Positions 21,641 to 35,525 of a DNA stretch of 64,000 nucleotides are shown here, piece by piece; within the stretch, counting starts at the first letter, position 1, and each line of letters begins with the position of its first letter. The translations under genes were made by a program, and so were the position numbers. The DNA lies in NCBI GenBank assembly GCA_026874595.1, contig CM049318.1, positions 49,072,750 through 49,136,749 on the forward strand, given 5' to 3'. Below the pieces are notes generated by a model that saw only the letters and a program-made list of their open reading frames with translations, had not been told where the DNA came from and ran no database searches. Source of the stretch: Sipunculus nudus (taxonomy: Eukaryota > Annelida > Sipuncula > Golfingiida > Sipunculidae).

Positions 21641-23284
21641 TTGTTTTACATGCATGACTTGCACCAAATATGGGCCCCATAGAGGTAAAAATCAATATTA
21701 AAGGTCAAATGCAAAAATAGAAAATGGAACTGCAGTTTTCATAAATAGTCATCGGTTCAAGGTAAAGCTATCCAATATTAAAAACAATCCATCAAGTAAT
21801 ATTTACCATTAGTTTCAGCATATCTTTCCATGGTCAAGGTCACTCTTACATTACAGGTCATTGACCTAGTTAAATGAAGTTCACAATCTGACCCATACTT
21901 CATTCACATGCAGAATTTTAAAGAAATGTATCCATTAAGGTTTTAGTTTTACATTGCTCACATTGTTTTAAGCTGCTGTGGTTGGAAGGCAGACTGCACT
22001 TTATTAAGATTGTGAGGCCACTGGTCACTGGTACAAGAAGAATCCTAGATTAAGATCTTTGGTCATAACAAATTTCAAGGCCATTCCAGCTACCCATTCT
22101 TAACACACCTAATGTTCTCTGTGAATTTGACCCAAATGAACAAATTCAAGGTCACTCATATGTAGGTCATGACCCAATAAAATCTTTGACTTATATCTAT
22201 GCATTTGCAAAGTTTGAGAAAAAAATATCTCATTAATTGTTTATCTCACTCACTGTAAAGGACTGTGCTGAAATCATAGCTTCTCTAAGCTGGAGACACT
22301 GTCAAAGAATCACTGGTTTTACACAGTTGGTAACTTAAGGTATCCAAGATAAAAATTATAACAATGCAAACTTAGCAAATTTTGAAAAATACATGATGCC
22401 AATGAGGCAAATGTAAAAAAAATGGCAAAGTCTTAACATGCGGAGATCTCTTCTCCGAATGTTTCGCAATAATTGAGCCATAAAATAGTTCTCACAATGT
22501 TTGTCATGTGAAACCGAACGTGGCTGGCCCACATACATGCGAATAAAATGCAAACAACATGAATGTCGCACAAATCTTGGGCAACATTCATGTGGACATT
22601 TGGCGACAGATGCACACTCTTTGTGCCTATTTCCGGAACAATGAACGTCCTGCATCATTCATACATATCAAGCGATTATCTTGCGACCTGAGATCTGACC
22701 GACACTTGGACAGTATATAAAAGCCATGAAGTGCATTGCCAGCATCAGTCCTTGCCCCCTGTCTCCCACTGCCAGCGTCACATTTGATGTTCGCCAACCC
22801 AGCTCATTTTATGCAAGTTCTGCACAAATTAACCCAGGTCTCAGGATCATTTACAAATGGAGCACAATTTCACCAACATTTTATTTCCAAAAGTCAGCAA
22901 ATTTTTAGCATGTTGAACATCTTTCAACAACCACGATGTTCGCCACTGTTCGTCAACGAACATCAACATTCATAAACTTTTACCAGCATAGCTGATGTTT
23001 GTCCACATGAAGGTCAAAACACTGTACTGTGAATCCAGCTTTAGAGATATTTGGCAAAACAACGGGGAGGGACAGATGGACAGACAAACTTCGACCATTT
23101 TAGTGGTCCTTCCTCCTTATGGCAAGGACTAACTAGAATATCAGCAGAAGCTGACAAAAGCCCTCAGCCAAAAGAACAGTGTTTAGAGGTGGTAACAGTG
23201 AAAAGTACTAAATATCTGTTCTCACATGGATGTATATCAGTACATGTCTCAGTTATAAATTTAAAATGGAGAGGTATGTACCAT
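21641..23284. other. Intronic stretch, no gene seen
   Basis: No credible exon. TATATAAAAG at about 22715-22724 looks like a TATA box but is followed only by chance frames. A hairpin-type end related to 58335-58368 lies at about 23098-23138 (TTTTAGTGGTCC and AAGGACTAA). Confidence 0.5.
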
Positions 23285-24480
23285 GACTCATAACAATCCA
23301 TCAAATGCTTCCTGAAAATAAGCTTCTAAGTTTTATTCTATTGTAAGCTCTGTGACCTTGAAAAGCAGGTCAAGGTCACCCATCTTCGAACTTGACCGAG
23401 ATTTTGTTGATATGCATCTTCACCAAAGAAATAAAATTCCTATTGTGAATCCTTTTAGAGATATCCTGCTCACAAGGCCACAAATGAAAAATCCAAGAAA
23501 AATTCATTAAAAATCAGAAATTGCAGGTGGCGCCCCCAAATTTGTGCAGCAGTTACAGACCATCAGTTCCTATGATCATAGTAAGTATTGTAAAAATCCA
23601 CCCAATGGTTCCTGAGAAATAAGCTTCTAAATGTTTTTTCTATAATCAGCTCTGTGACCTTGAAAAGCAGGTCAAGGTCACCCATCTTCGAACTTGACCA
23701 AGATTTTGTCAATATACATCTTCACCGAAAAAATAAAAATCCTACAGTGAAACCTTTTAGAGATATCCCGCTCACAAGCCCAAAGTTGAAAAATCCGATA
23801 AAAATTCATTAAAAATCAGAAATTGTAGGTGGCGCCACCAAACTTGTTATGCAGGTACAGATTATCAGTCCCAATAATCATAGTAAGTTTTGTGAAAATC
23901 CACCCAATGGTTCCTGAGAAATAAGCTTCTAAATGTTTTTTCTATAATCAGCTCTGTGACCTTGAAAAGCAGGTCAAGGTCACCCATCTTCGAACTTGAC
24001 CGAGATTTTGTCAATATACATCTTCACCGAAAAAAAAAAAATTCCTACGGTGAAACCTTTTAGAGATATCCCGCTCACAAGCCCAAAGTTGAAAAATCCG
24101 ATAAAAATTCATTAAAAATCAGAAATTGTAGGTGGCGCCACCAAACTTGTTATGCAGGTACAGATTATCAGTCCCAATAATCATAGTAAGTTTTGTGAAA
24201 ATCCACCAAATGGTTCCTGAGTAATAAGCATCTAAGTGTTTTTCTATAATCAGCTCTAAAATGTAGAAAAATGGGTCAAGGTCACCCATCTTCGAACTTG
24301 ACCGAGATTTTGTCGATATACATCTTTACCGAGGAAATAAAATTCTGACGTTGAATCCTTTTCAAGATATCCCGCTCACAAGGTAAAAGTTAACGGACCC
24401 GGGCGGACAGACGGACGGACGGACAGGACAGCTCGGGTGACGACAATAGCCCATCAGCCTAAGGGCTGAGGGCTAAAAAG
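23285..24480 (+). repeat. 302-bp tandem repeat, four units, hairpin 3' end
   Basis: AGCTCTG-type starts at 23346, 23648, 23950 and 24252 give an exact 302-bp period. Units carry AGGTCAAGGTCACCCATCTT and, in units 2 and 3, the palindrome GGTGGCGCCACC (23828-23839, 24131-24142). The array ends with a (GGAC)n-like run and a TAGCCC/GGGCTA hairpin followed by AAAAA. Confidence 0.92.
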
Positions 24481-25180
24481 TACAAACAAGGGACCTATGG
24501 GTCACGGCGCTCAGCTGATCATGATTGAACTATTAATGTACCACCATTGTGATACTATATTTAGTCGACAAACCTTATGAATATCATGGACCTATTAGGC
24601 TATTATAAAGGAATATTATGTCATATGTGAGTAAATCATGTATGAAATTACCTGACTGATGGATTAATATGGAGTAAATATAGTAGTTTATTTTTTATTT
24701 ATTTGGGAGCTGTTGAAAATAGCAATATATTTGAGCAAATATGAATGCAATGACAGAACACTAAGCAGTGGTAGAATGATGATAAGGCTATTTGTTGAAG
24801 GATCTATAGTGTATGGAAGTCCGCAAGATTTCAATTTGACATATATAATGTTATTATTAACTATGCTGAGAGTGGATTTATGAATTGTGACTGTATGACA
24901 TGATATCTCTTAGGTCTTGACAAGGTACATTATATTGATGCCCACCACGTCTACATATTACACAATATTGACATAATTTCTGGCACGTACATAGGTAACA
25001 AACAGTTATACAATATATAAAAATATGAATATATCTGATTCAACTTGTTCTCATTTACTGAGGCTGACATTGGGATGGGGTTCGGAGAAGGAAACAGTGT
25101 GGGCAGCAAGGAGGATTGGATGTAGAGAGAAAAGGAGATAGAGTGAGAGGGACGGAGCATTCAACAGTACTTAAACACCT
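24481..25180. other. Intronic AT-rich stretch, no gene seen
   Basis: Nothing recognisable apart from a short repeat end shared in reverse with about 5224-5258. Confidence 0.55.
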
Positions 25181-25189
25181 GGACAGTTA

Positions 25190-27530
25190 AAATCTAAAAT
25201 ATTATGAAATGTAAATAAAGTCTGAGAGAAAGAGGTAATCTAGGCTATGGTTGGTTGATATGATTGAAGAAATTGTTGCAAATAATATTTTAAGATCTGA
25301 CCTTGCGTTTTCATTGGATACCTTTTTGACAGGCTGTTGACAGTTCAACATTTTACACATTTGTCTAATGAGATCCAATTTTTTTAATTTAAACTTTAAT
25401 TAAACTTTTTTTCTATTTTATGATATGTATACAGTTGCTATAAAATCCCCACTCCACAGGCGGAAGGACTTGATGGAGGGGGGGGGGGGGGGTGGGTTAC
25501 GATGGGAGTTACAACGCCTCTGTCTCTCTGTATATATTTTCTTCAAATTATTAAATTTTATGCTATAGCAATAGCACTATTGTTGACAGTGCGAAGGAGC
25601 AAGGACTTAGTGGGGTGGGGGAAGGGGATGGTGGGAGTTACAATACCCTTGCATATACGTACAGGATATGAAATTTAATTAATCAGAGCTTACAGGAAAA
25701 AAAAGTTTATTTATAATTATTAAATATTTAAAACAGGCAAGAAAGCTAGAGAAACAAAGCAAATAATTTTAATTCCCATTCTTCTGAGCCAGGAAATTAT
25801 GAACAATTTTTACATAAATTCCTTTTTTTATAACATCATTTTTTTCCAGGTTTGAAAATGTAACTATACATTTAGAGTATAACATATATATGTGAATATT
25901 TCAGTTGATTCACATTTCTTAATTGCATCAACATATATATCTAATAAATTAGGTTTATAGTACCTGTCAACAGAATAGGGTGGAGGGAGGAAGGGAGGCA
26001 TAGGGGTGAGAGAGAGAGAAAGAGAAAGAGAAAAATAGAGCTAGAAAGAGAGAAAGGGAAAGAGAGAGAGGAGAAAGGCTCTCTGGTAATTACTGCCTGA
26101 CCCAGCCTGACCTCTGACACTCACAGAAGCAGTAGGCAAGGAGTGAAGGTGTTAGGTAACAGCCTGGAACACTGTTAACCAATGACTTGATGTAAACATT
26201 CAAGACATGGTGCTATAAATATGGGTCACTGTGCTCAGCTGAAGTTGACCTTGAAAGTAAAAATCTAAAATAATAATGGAGATCAAGTCTAAGAGGAAAA
26301 GGTAATATATGCCATGGCTGGTTGACATGATTGGTTTGTATTGATGAGTGAGAAATTGTTGCAAATAATATTTTGTGACCAAACCATGCATTCTCTTATG
26401 TCAAAATTGAAGCATGTGAGCAGTTTGTGAACATAAGATGTATATTATTACCATGATCATTGGCTGGCTTTTTGATAATTTGTTGACAGTTCAGTAGTTT
26501 ACACATTTGCTCAATTTGATCTATTTTACATAATATATATTATTAAATATATGTATTTTTATTTTATAAAATGTATACAGTTGAAATATAACTGATGTCT
26601 CCAGTCCCCAGATGCAAGGACCTGGTGGTGGTGGTGGTGGGGGGGGGGGGGGGGGGGGGGGCTGGAATGATGGGAGTTACAACATCTCTGTATTAACATA
26701 GTGTATATACATATAGGATTTCCACTTAATTCAACAGTACTTACAGGATTAAATAGTTCATTCACAATTACATAATATTTAAAAAAGGACAGACAGACTG
26801 TTAGACAAACAAAGCTGATAATATATTTTAATATTTTAAAGTTTTTCATCTGCAATATTACACATCTGAATACATAAATTGCTTTCAAATTTCAGACTTT
26901 AATGGCTTAAATCCATACACATACAGCAAATGAAAGTTATTTCAACAGTGCTTAAAGGAAAAATTTCATAATAAGTATATATATTTAATGATAATTGAGA
27001 GATGATGGACAGACAAGAGCTGATCACTTTATGTTCCATTCTCCTGGGGCAAGAATATGTTTCAATATTAGATCTTAATGTTTTCTAATCCAATTATCTT
27101 TCAAATTGAAAAAATTGTACACATTTGCAATAATAACTAATGTCCCAGTGCACAGGTGACGGTGAGGTGCTAAGGATCAATGACAGCCGGGGGGGGGGGG
27201 GGGGGGGGGGGGGAAGAGATGGGATTAACAACACTTTTGCATAAACATTCAGGGCACACAAAGCCTGATCTCCAGTTCTGCTGAGGCTCGAAAATAATGA
27301 ACACATGTTTGTATTAGATCCTCATTTTTTTATTTTAAGTTAAATTTGTATACATTTCAAATATAACATATATTTCTGAATATAAACGTTGATTCATAAT
27401 TCTATATTGCATCATCATAAATCTCAATCTTGTCATGTAACACCACATCATGCATACAAATGTATATTTATATATTCATGGGGGGGGAGGGGGTGTGATA
27501 TGAGAACAATTGTACACCTGTCACAGCAGG
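25190..27530. repeat. Diverged ~1.1-kb tandem duplication with poly-G tracts
   Basis: Direct copies about 1.07-1.14 kb apart share GAAATTGTTGCAAATAATAT (about 25268 and 26351) and TTGTTGACAGTTCA-type words (about 25335 and 26473). Each subunit has a G run followed by GATGGGAGTTACAAC or a variant. Uninterrupted G runs: 25478-25492, 26639-26661 and 27189-27213, with a purine-rich (AG)n stretch around 26008-26075. Confidence 0.75.
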
Positions 27531-27759
27531 GGATCTCCCCCAGTGACTGAAACAAATCAGGAACCCTGGCATAGCTGACTTCCAGTGACCTGGAGTGGCC
27601 TACCTGCATCTGGAACAAAGCAAGTGACTACAATAGAGCCTCAAGATAAAATTTAATAACTAGCCTAATTTTCAACCTTTTAGTTTCAAATTTCAGATTT
27701 AAACACAATAAATACTTATGTTTACATTCTGAGAAAATTAAATCAACAGTACTCACAGG

Positions 27760-29063
27760 AAAAAAATTTGCCATGGTCAAAGTTGGGTTAAATTTCAGGT
27801 ATTGATTTTATGTTTATGCTAATACCTTATAAAATTTACAAAATACAGATCTAATTTTGGGTATACAATTGAATCTTAATTAAACAAAGTTATATACTTG
27901 AAAAAACTTCTTTAGCTTCAATAATTTTCATGTAACCTGAGTAAATATTTTTCCTGATTTTTTACAAAGTCAATTTTGTTTGTGCACATAACTTAAATCA
28001 ATTACGCAATACTGACATCATTTCTGGCATGTGCATAGCGAATGTATAGAAAAATATGTATATTATATATGATCAAAGTCAGATCAGTGGTTTTGATACT
28101 AGGCAGTCCTGAAGTGTAACAAAGGGTTTTTAATGAAAAAATGAAGTTTTTCATTAATATCTCGAAGGAATTAAGTTCTGGTGACCAAATTCTTGGCATG
28201 GTAGGGGATTTTGGAGACATCTTACTGTATGCCTAATTTAAGGAACTTAGAGCTGAAGCTGGGGAGCTGAGCTCTACCAAACTGCATAACACTAGGTTGA
28301 TGTAAACAATATGTGACATGGTGCTTGAAAACTTGAATAAAATCTACAGTTTTTGATCAACTGGTTTCAAATTTTAAATGTTAACAGTTGAAATGCTAAC
28401 AAAAACATGCTTTGAAAATTAAATCTACAGCAGTTACAGGAAAAAAATGTGCCATGGTCAAAGTTGGGCAAAGTTTAAGGTACCAATTTTTTATTTTTGC
28501 TAATATTTTAAAAAATTTAAAAGATTTTGATCAAATTTTGGGTATACAATTTAATTTTGATTAATAAAAGTTATATTACTGGAAAAAAAGTGCTTAGCTT
28601 TAACAAGTTTTGTGTTAAGTGATCAAATTTTTTTCCTGATTATTTACAAAATGCATTATGTTTGGGCCCATAACTTTTTTAAATTATATAATACAGACCC
28701 AATTTCTGGCATGTACATAGGAACTATATAGAGGATTATTTATGGTAAATATGAGGAAAAACAGATGAGTGGTTTTGATATTAGGCAGTCCTGAAGTGTG
28801 AAAATAGGATTTTAATAAAAAATTGAGGTTTTTCCTTAATTTCTCAAAGGAACGAAGTCGCAAAGACCCAGTTTTCGGTTTGGTAGGAGATCTTGGGGAT
28901 ATCTAACATTATGCTGAATTTTGGATTCCTAGGTCTTACGGTTTCAAAACGTGCCACATCTACGGACGGACGGACGGACGGACAGACGGACGGACGGACA
29001 GACGGACGGACGACGGACAATGGACCACGACTATAGCTCAGATGACTTATAGTCAGCTGAGCT
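27760..29063 (-). repeat. Hairpin-ended dispersed repeat, arm 2 of a long inverted repeat
   Basis: Reverse-oriented copy of 2691-3940, about 24 kb away, including both diverged 680-bp units, the (GGAC)n microsatellite (28963-29018) and the terminal palindrome (29035-29063). Frames within it (for example 28002-28220) are repeat shadows. Confidence 0.88.
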
Positions 29064-29504
29064 AAAAAGGCAAATTCTGAGGCAATTAATATACCAACTA
29101 CAGAAAAATCAAGATTTTTGTTCTTATATATGAGTAACCAAGCTTGGGAAAATTGAACAGACTTTCACAATTTTGATTATAGTTTTGATGAACTGGTATA
29201 GACAATTTATTTTTTTCATAAAGGAATACAATATTAATTCAGGAAGAGCATTATTTTGAAGAATGCCATGAAGCTTTCATGGAGATATCTGACCCTTTCC
29301 AATAATTTGTTGCACCCAACTGAACTAGCAGTAAAGATATTTCACATAAGTTTATCATGTTTTGTTACCCTCAACTTTGTAAAAAAAATTTTGTGACAAT
29401 AACATCATGTCAATTTTATTATTGTGAACAAAATATTGGTTCAACTTTCCTGACTACTTGAAGTGTCACCTTCAAGATGCTCAAACTTGTGTTTTCTTCT
29501 GCAG

Positions 29505-29609
29505 ATTATAGGTCACTGTGACCTAATTTTAAGAGATGTTACTCCAGATGCAAGGATGGACACTGGGCCACTACTACAGACTCATGGCTGTAAGTCAGCT
29601 GGGATAAAA
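29505..29609 (+). repeat. Dispersed repeat with an ERE-like palindrome, copy 2
   Basis: AGGTCACTGTGACCT (29510-29524) is a perfect inverted repeat of nuclear-receptor half sites with 3-base spacing, followed by TAATTTTAAG and, near the end, GTAAGTCAGCTGGGAT, as in the other copies. Confidence 0.65.
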
Positions 29610-31042
29610 TTGGGACTTTCTATCTATCATCCTTTTAAAGTCATGAGTTCACTTTTCTTGTAGAGTTAGGTAACAGACTGTATTTTGGACTAATAATTTA
29701 TCATACATTTAGAACAATGCAGCAAAAAAGTCTGTCTGCTTTCTTATTTTAGAAATTTTGTACTTCAAATGAACTCTGTGGTCAGGCTGACTTATGATTG
29801 CAAGCCCCAGATGAGCAAGCAAGATTTAACCCCTGGTATAATCCCTTCTAAATATTTTGGAAACATGTTTAGATTAAAACAATAAACAAAAAAAAAAGTT
29901 TAACATTATTTACTGGGTTTGTCTAATTTAGCTTAATTTTTGTTTTTAAAGGATCAGGGATTTACACAAATTTGGGCTTTGACTAATGTTAATGGTTTAT
30001 ATATATTGGTGGTCCCAAGAGCTCCAGCATGTGCTGACATCTAGTGTGGCAAAACTGAACTATTTCAAGCTGAACCCATTCACAACACCTCAAAGACTGC
30101 TTTCCACATTTACATAAAAAAAAAATAAAATATCAATTAGACTCAAACATTCTAATAAAATAACAATTAGACTCAAACATTCTAACTTTTATTCATATAA
30201 TCGAAAACAATGAAAATTATCAGCTGTAACAAGTGTAACTTTGGTGTAATATTGAACTGTCAGCAAAAAACAGACACCTCATCTTATATAATCTAACTAT
30301 AAGTTATATGAACAATTATTGCACCGAATCACAGAACAAAAATGCAACTTCTCATTTATCACTTAGAAAATTCTAAAATTGAAAATGAACTAAAAAATAT
30401 ATAAAGTAAATGTGAATGATTCTGAAATGAATTTTGTAGCAATGAATAATGTTAAAACTCATGTTTGTATAATTATGGAATCATAAAATAAACATCCAAA
30501 CATTAAATTAACATCCACAGATTTAACACACAAGACTTAAAATTTAAATGGCACAGTTACAGTATAGTCAGGGACTGTAATACTTTGAAATTTTTACCAT
30601 TTCAATGAAAAGGCATTAACACAGGTTTGCCTTTCCATGGAAAATTTGCCTTTCCGCTAAATCAAACTTTCAGTCACACTTGGCTCAGTGTAAACCTTAT
30701 ACTACTGTCTTACATGCCATCCTACATGCACACTTACATGCAAACAGTTTTCAACTGTTTTCAATATTAACACTTATATCAGAAACTCAATTAAGCAGTG
30801 AAAGATCATTTTTATAGCAAAATATAGGAAATATAGGGAGTCGGTGGAAGACCACCTGTAAAATATTTTTTTTTGTGTTGTGTTTTTCACTACTTATCAG
30901 TTACTAATGTTAGAACATCTAGGTGTTCGACCTTCCAACAGGATGATACCAAATGAAAAATGCCTTTCCGTGCACGTGTTTGCCTGTCTGAGACAGGCAG
31001 AAAGGTGTTATTTCAACCCCTGATTCTGGTATGTTGAACGTA

Positions 31043-31144
31043 CAGTGGAAACAGTCTGTAAGGCCACCTGTCTTATAAAACCACCTGTGCATTAAGACCA
31101 CCTTTGATAAGTCCCATGGTGATCTTAATTCACAGGTTTCACTG
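31043..31144. mobile_element. Small TIR element (MITE), second copy type
   Basis: TA-flanked 102-bp element. The left end is CAGTGGAAAC and the right end is the reverse of CAGTGAAACCTGTG, with CCACCT words inside, as in the element at 14038-14241. The TIRs are imperfect. Confidence 0.6.
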
Positions 31145-33729
31145 TACCAAGATAAAGGCATGAAGATAACACTGAAACATTTATGAATTTCTAACTACTG
31201 AAACAGTAACTACAAAACTGGTATCTTGGGAGTCAGTGTCATAAAACACAACAATAACACAAAGGTTTTAAATCACAGAGAACCTTTTTTTTCTGCAAAC
31301 AGTGCGTGCTGGTGCTACAGGTTTCCTCTAAAACAAATGCAGTGACAATAATATTTAATCAAATGCAAACAACACTTAGCATATGCCAACACTGAACTAG
31401 GGTTGGGAGGATATCAGATTTTTATAACATGATAATGATATAAAATTTCATTGAGGTATATTGTGATATTGCAATAGCACATTATCAGTATCTGACACAA
31501 ACCTCCAGCACTTATCATCATAGTAAAATTGCCAGTACTTTCTGCCAAGGTTTAAAACTACCTTGAAAGCAGAAAATCCCCAGAGCAAACCTATACCAAA
31601 ATGCATATATTTTTTTATTTAATTTTTCATGCGATTCATAAAATATCACATATTTTTGTCCTTGAAAATAAATGATTTCTGAGCAAGAAAGACCCCTTTG
31701 ATGCCATCATCTTTAGTTTATAATACTAAAAGGGCATGTTTGTGTAACCAAACTGTGGACAAAATGCAAATTATGATATGACAATAAAAGGGAAGATAAT
31801 TATACCATTATTGCACCTGAAAGGAATGGTGATAATCCCAGGTTTTGCTTATTGTCATAACCCTACACTTAACATGCTGACTTGGCTTTTAATTGGCAGG
31901 TTGTTTTGTTTGCACTAGACCAAGCTCATACCAGCAGAGTCATGGCTAGAATTTCCAAACTAAGGGAAGGTACAGGAGGGCCAGATTTGCACTTCAGTTA
32001 CTCTTAGTTTTTAAACCTCTGTATTAATATTTGATGATTCCTACCTTATTCAAATCTGCTTATGAAACTTTCAGATCAAAGTTTATCACTTTATGGCATT
32101 TTGAGTATATAAACTTAAGCTTTCCACAGAGTTTTGTTAAAACTGATTAGCCAGATAAACAATCATTCATGGATATTGTAACAATATGCAATTCACCTTA
32201 GCACTGAACCTCAGCATAAGGCTGACAAAGACCCAAATGAAGGACTAACACACCTACTACATCCACACCAAGCATCAAGTGTGATACCAAGAGCAACAAG
32301 GTTCCTGTTCAAACTTTACATAACTCTGCATTCTTACATCTCCAGTTAACTCTGACACTCTTTCTGGTCCATTTTTTTATCTCCAATTACTTTGAAACTT
32401 ATAGCTATAGTACGAGGGATAGGGGTTAATAATTGCACTTTGCTGACTACCTGCAGTCAAACCCTGCTCTGTTAACCTCCATTTGATTAAAAATGCAATT
32501 TTTTTTTAAAATTGGAAATATGAACATCATTTCCTCAGATCTGGTTTATATGGTTATTTGGCCATCATTTCACAAAATAAGCAAACATGGAGATACTGAC
32601 TGACCATTGCTCTGCCTCAGAAAAGAATTCTCAGTGACACATTGACCATCACGCTCTTCTTAAACCACTTTATATAAATATAAAATAAATATATAAAAAT
32701 AAAAATATAAAATCCATCTATAAAACAAATGTATGTGATGCAAGCTGCCATGGACAATTAATAAATCATCAACATGGATTGGAAATAACTGGCACAACAA
32801 TGTTTTGTAATAAATTACTGCAGTGTTAGCAGGATAATGTATCAGTGGTAAAGGACATATTGAAGCATAATAAAAGCAACATTCTGACAAAGACAGGTAG
32901 ATATTACATAAGTGACTCGGTCACTTTATTGAAGTGTGTACTCCACAGACAAAAGCTGGATCTGTCTAGTAAAAAAGTATCCTTTTTTAACAAAGCAACA
33001 ATTACCTGTATGCCTTGTAACCCATACTGTAGTTGGCTTCATATAAGCAGGGTTAAAATTTTGTGATTTTAAATTTTGTTGTTGTTTCACAAGGGTTCCA
33101 TTTTCACAAGCTAACAGAACAAACAAACTTGCAAGGCTAATCCATTAATATATGAATTAATTATATTAAATAAGTGAGCAATAAGATTACAACTTGATGG
33201 GCGAAAATCAAATGAGTAGACATTACTGTTCATTTGTGGTTGATCAAATGTGATATATATTGCACCTGATGGGTAAATACAAGGTCTATTCTTAATTATT
33301 TTATCAGTCTTGTGCCTTTTGACTTGCCTTTGATAATGGGACCTTTTTTTCGCAAAGTTTAAATTTCTCGACAATTTCCAATTCATGAATATTGCAATTT
33401 GGAACCCTTGCGAACATAAAGGCAACCACAGTAAGTAACACACAAGTTACATCAGATGTGTAACATCAACACACTCAGTACCTCAGGTCATGCAAAGGTA
33501 CCACACTTACAATTAACTGACTCACTAAATACAACACCAACTCTGCAGGACACATTTCAGCACACATTACATGTTACGTGTCATGTGCAACAAAATAACT
33601 GCTACAGAAATTGAAGTGATACAGATTTCCTGTTTTAAAAGTTCTTGACTGATATCTGCATCAACCATATTACCTTCATGACTAATACATAAATACAAGT
33701 TACGAGTAAGAACGTCAGCATTATGGTTA

Positions 33730-34140
33730 GGCCATATCCACACTTAGTTCCTATCTAAATCAGATTATACTAAATTGGTTTAGTTTAGCCTGTAAGTGGT
33801 AAGCTGTGTCCATAATGTATTTCGCTTTACAAAAATTCTAAATCAGTTTATAATTCAACAAAATGTGAGTTGGCTGTCTGCACCTGGTTGTTAATCTGAT
33901 TTACTGTGTTTCAAAAATGGTATTTCCCAGGGGGATTAGGCCAAATGGTTGCAAAGCTAGCCTCAAGCAGACTAGAAACAGATTTGCCTGTACGCACAAG
34001 GAACTGGTTTTCTGTAAACTGACTGAAGTAAACGGTACTACTGTAGACCAACTTTTAGTGGACTGATGCAGAAAAGTGGCCTAGAGTGGACAGAGTAAAC
34101 CAATTCATGATCAAGATTACCTGCTAGTGCAGATATGGCT
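33730..34140 (+). repeat. Dispersed repeat, inverted relative to 58390-58770
   Basis: Words such as AAGTAAAC, CTGTAGAC and GACAGAGTAAAC occur in the same order as on the minus strand of 58390-58770. Diverged. Confidence 0.6.
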
Positions 34141-34265
34141 TTAGTCAACTCAGGTTAATACAAATTATGCTTCATATAATATGGTCAAGGTGCTGACTCA
34201 GTAAAAACACAAGAGATGGTGTGTGATCAAAGATGAAAATGATGCTACAAAAAGTAATGGCTCAC

Positions 34266-34399
34266 CAGTGGTAAGCTTTCATCATCATATTCTTCCTGCT
34301 GCTCGTTGGCAGGGGGAGCCACAGGTCCTCCTTGCCGTATGAGTTTAAGCATTGTGTATGCAGCATTCCGTTTGGCCAGCTTTTTTGACTTTCCAATAC
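34266..34399 (-). CDS. tarbp2: TARBP2/PRKRA-like gene, exon with end of dsRBD2 and acidic linker
   Basis: Acceptor TTTTACTGCAG precedes 34399 and the donor is CTG|GTGAGC at 34266/34265. Entry is phase 1 (completing ACA-GGT with the exon at 37636-37823) and exit is phase 0 (into 13603-13858). It encodes GIGKSKKLAKRNAAYTMLKL, with the canonical dsRBD K-K-x-A-K-x-x-A-A motif that contacts the RNA major groove. Then follow IRQGGPVAPPANEQ and an acidic tail QEEYDDESLPL. The boundary inside the glycine before the basic helix is the same place where the exon at 53996-54095 is split in dsRBD1, a repeated intron position that supports homology of the two domains. Confidence 0.94.
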
Positions 34400-35275
34400 C
34401 TGCAGTAAAACAGTAAGCAAAAGGTCAATTAATAAGTTTCAAAATCTGTGGAAATACAAACAATGTTAATAGTAACAGTTAATAAAATGCAAAGTCAATC
34501 ATGTATTGTTAAACATGAAACCCTGGCTGTGAGTCAGTAGCTAGTTAATCAGTATAACTGAAGTAACAGCAACAACATCTATAAGGCCTTACATATTTGA
34601 TTAATAGATTCTTGAACAAAGATATGAAAAGTGGTGGGAAAGTGACATGCTTAAAATAGAAACAGGCCTCTGTGTGTCAAATTCAATGAGGGGGGGAGGG
34701 GACAGAAATCATTTATCATTGTGTCTTTAAATCTATATGAGCCTATTAAATTCACATAATAAACTGAATGCATGGGAAAAAACTCATCTATTTTTGAGTA
34801 CCCACTGCTTGGTACATATTTGGTTACCTGCTAATTTGCTCTCTGTTAGTCAGTGAAGACTCATGGAGTTCTTGGACCAGCATCTGTGACTTGTGAGAGA
34901 TGGTTACGCATATAAAAGTATGTCTGTTCAGGGGATATTTAAATAATAATTATTATAAATATGGCTTGTTTAGTTTTTTGTTTCTGTTTCTGGGATTTTT
35001 AATGCTGATATCAGCATTTTGTGTGATGTAGCAAAGGAGACAGTGAGTCAATATTTTTAGCAGATTAATTATACAACTCATTGAAACATTTTTAAATGGC
35101 AGAAATAAAATAATGAGAGGGACACTGTTATATTTTTTTCTGAAGTGCCAAAACTTAGGGTCAGCCAGATTGAGAAACTGAAAATTAAATAAGTCTGGCC
35201 GAAATAAAGTCTTGCCTACACCACTTCCACAGTACAATTTGAACTATATAACCCTGAGTGTGACAAACTGTGTGT
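34400..35275. other. Intronic stretch, no gene seen
   Basis: No exon or repeat end recognised between the exon at 34266-34399 and the 44-bp minisatellite. Confidence 0.6.
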
Positions 35276-35280
35276 TCTTA

Positions 35281-35525
35281 ACAGATGGACAGACAAACAC
35301 TGAGACTGACAGACAAGAAGATGGACAAATGGACACACAAACACTGAGACTAACAGACAACAAGATGGATAGATAGACAGACAAACACTGAGACTAACAG
35401 ACAACAAAATGGATAGATAGAAAGACAAACACTGAGACTAACAGACAACAAGATGGATAGATAGACAGACAAACACTGAGACTGACAGACAACAAGAGGG
35501 ATAGATAGACAGACAAACAGCAACA
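35281..35525. repeat. 44-bp minisatellite, about five units
   Basis: Units of the type GACAGACAAACACTGAGACT plus AACAGACAACAAGATGGATA GATA repeat every 44 bp. The long Cys/Ser-rich minus-strand frames here are by-products of the array. Confidence 0.93.

Larger units (their letters stand above)
29064..33725. other. Intronic stretch, mostly unique AT-rich sequence
   Basis: No exon found. It contains a short ERE-bearing repeat copy (29505-29609) and a small TIR element (31043-31144), listed separately. The rest is AT-rich with chance frames under 110 codons. Confidence 0.55.

Noticed and set aside
22715-22908. TATA-box-like TATATAAAAG followed by a 60-codon frame
   Set aside because: No conserved protein features, no splice support, and it sits inside an intron full of AT-rich sequence.
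26559-27306. Minus-strand frames with Pro runs
   Set aside because: The Pro runs are translations of poly-G tracts on the plus strand. No start or domain support.
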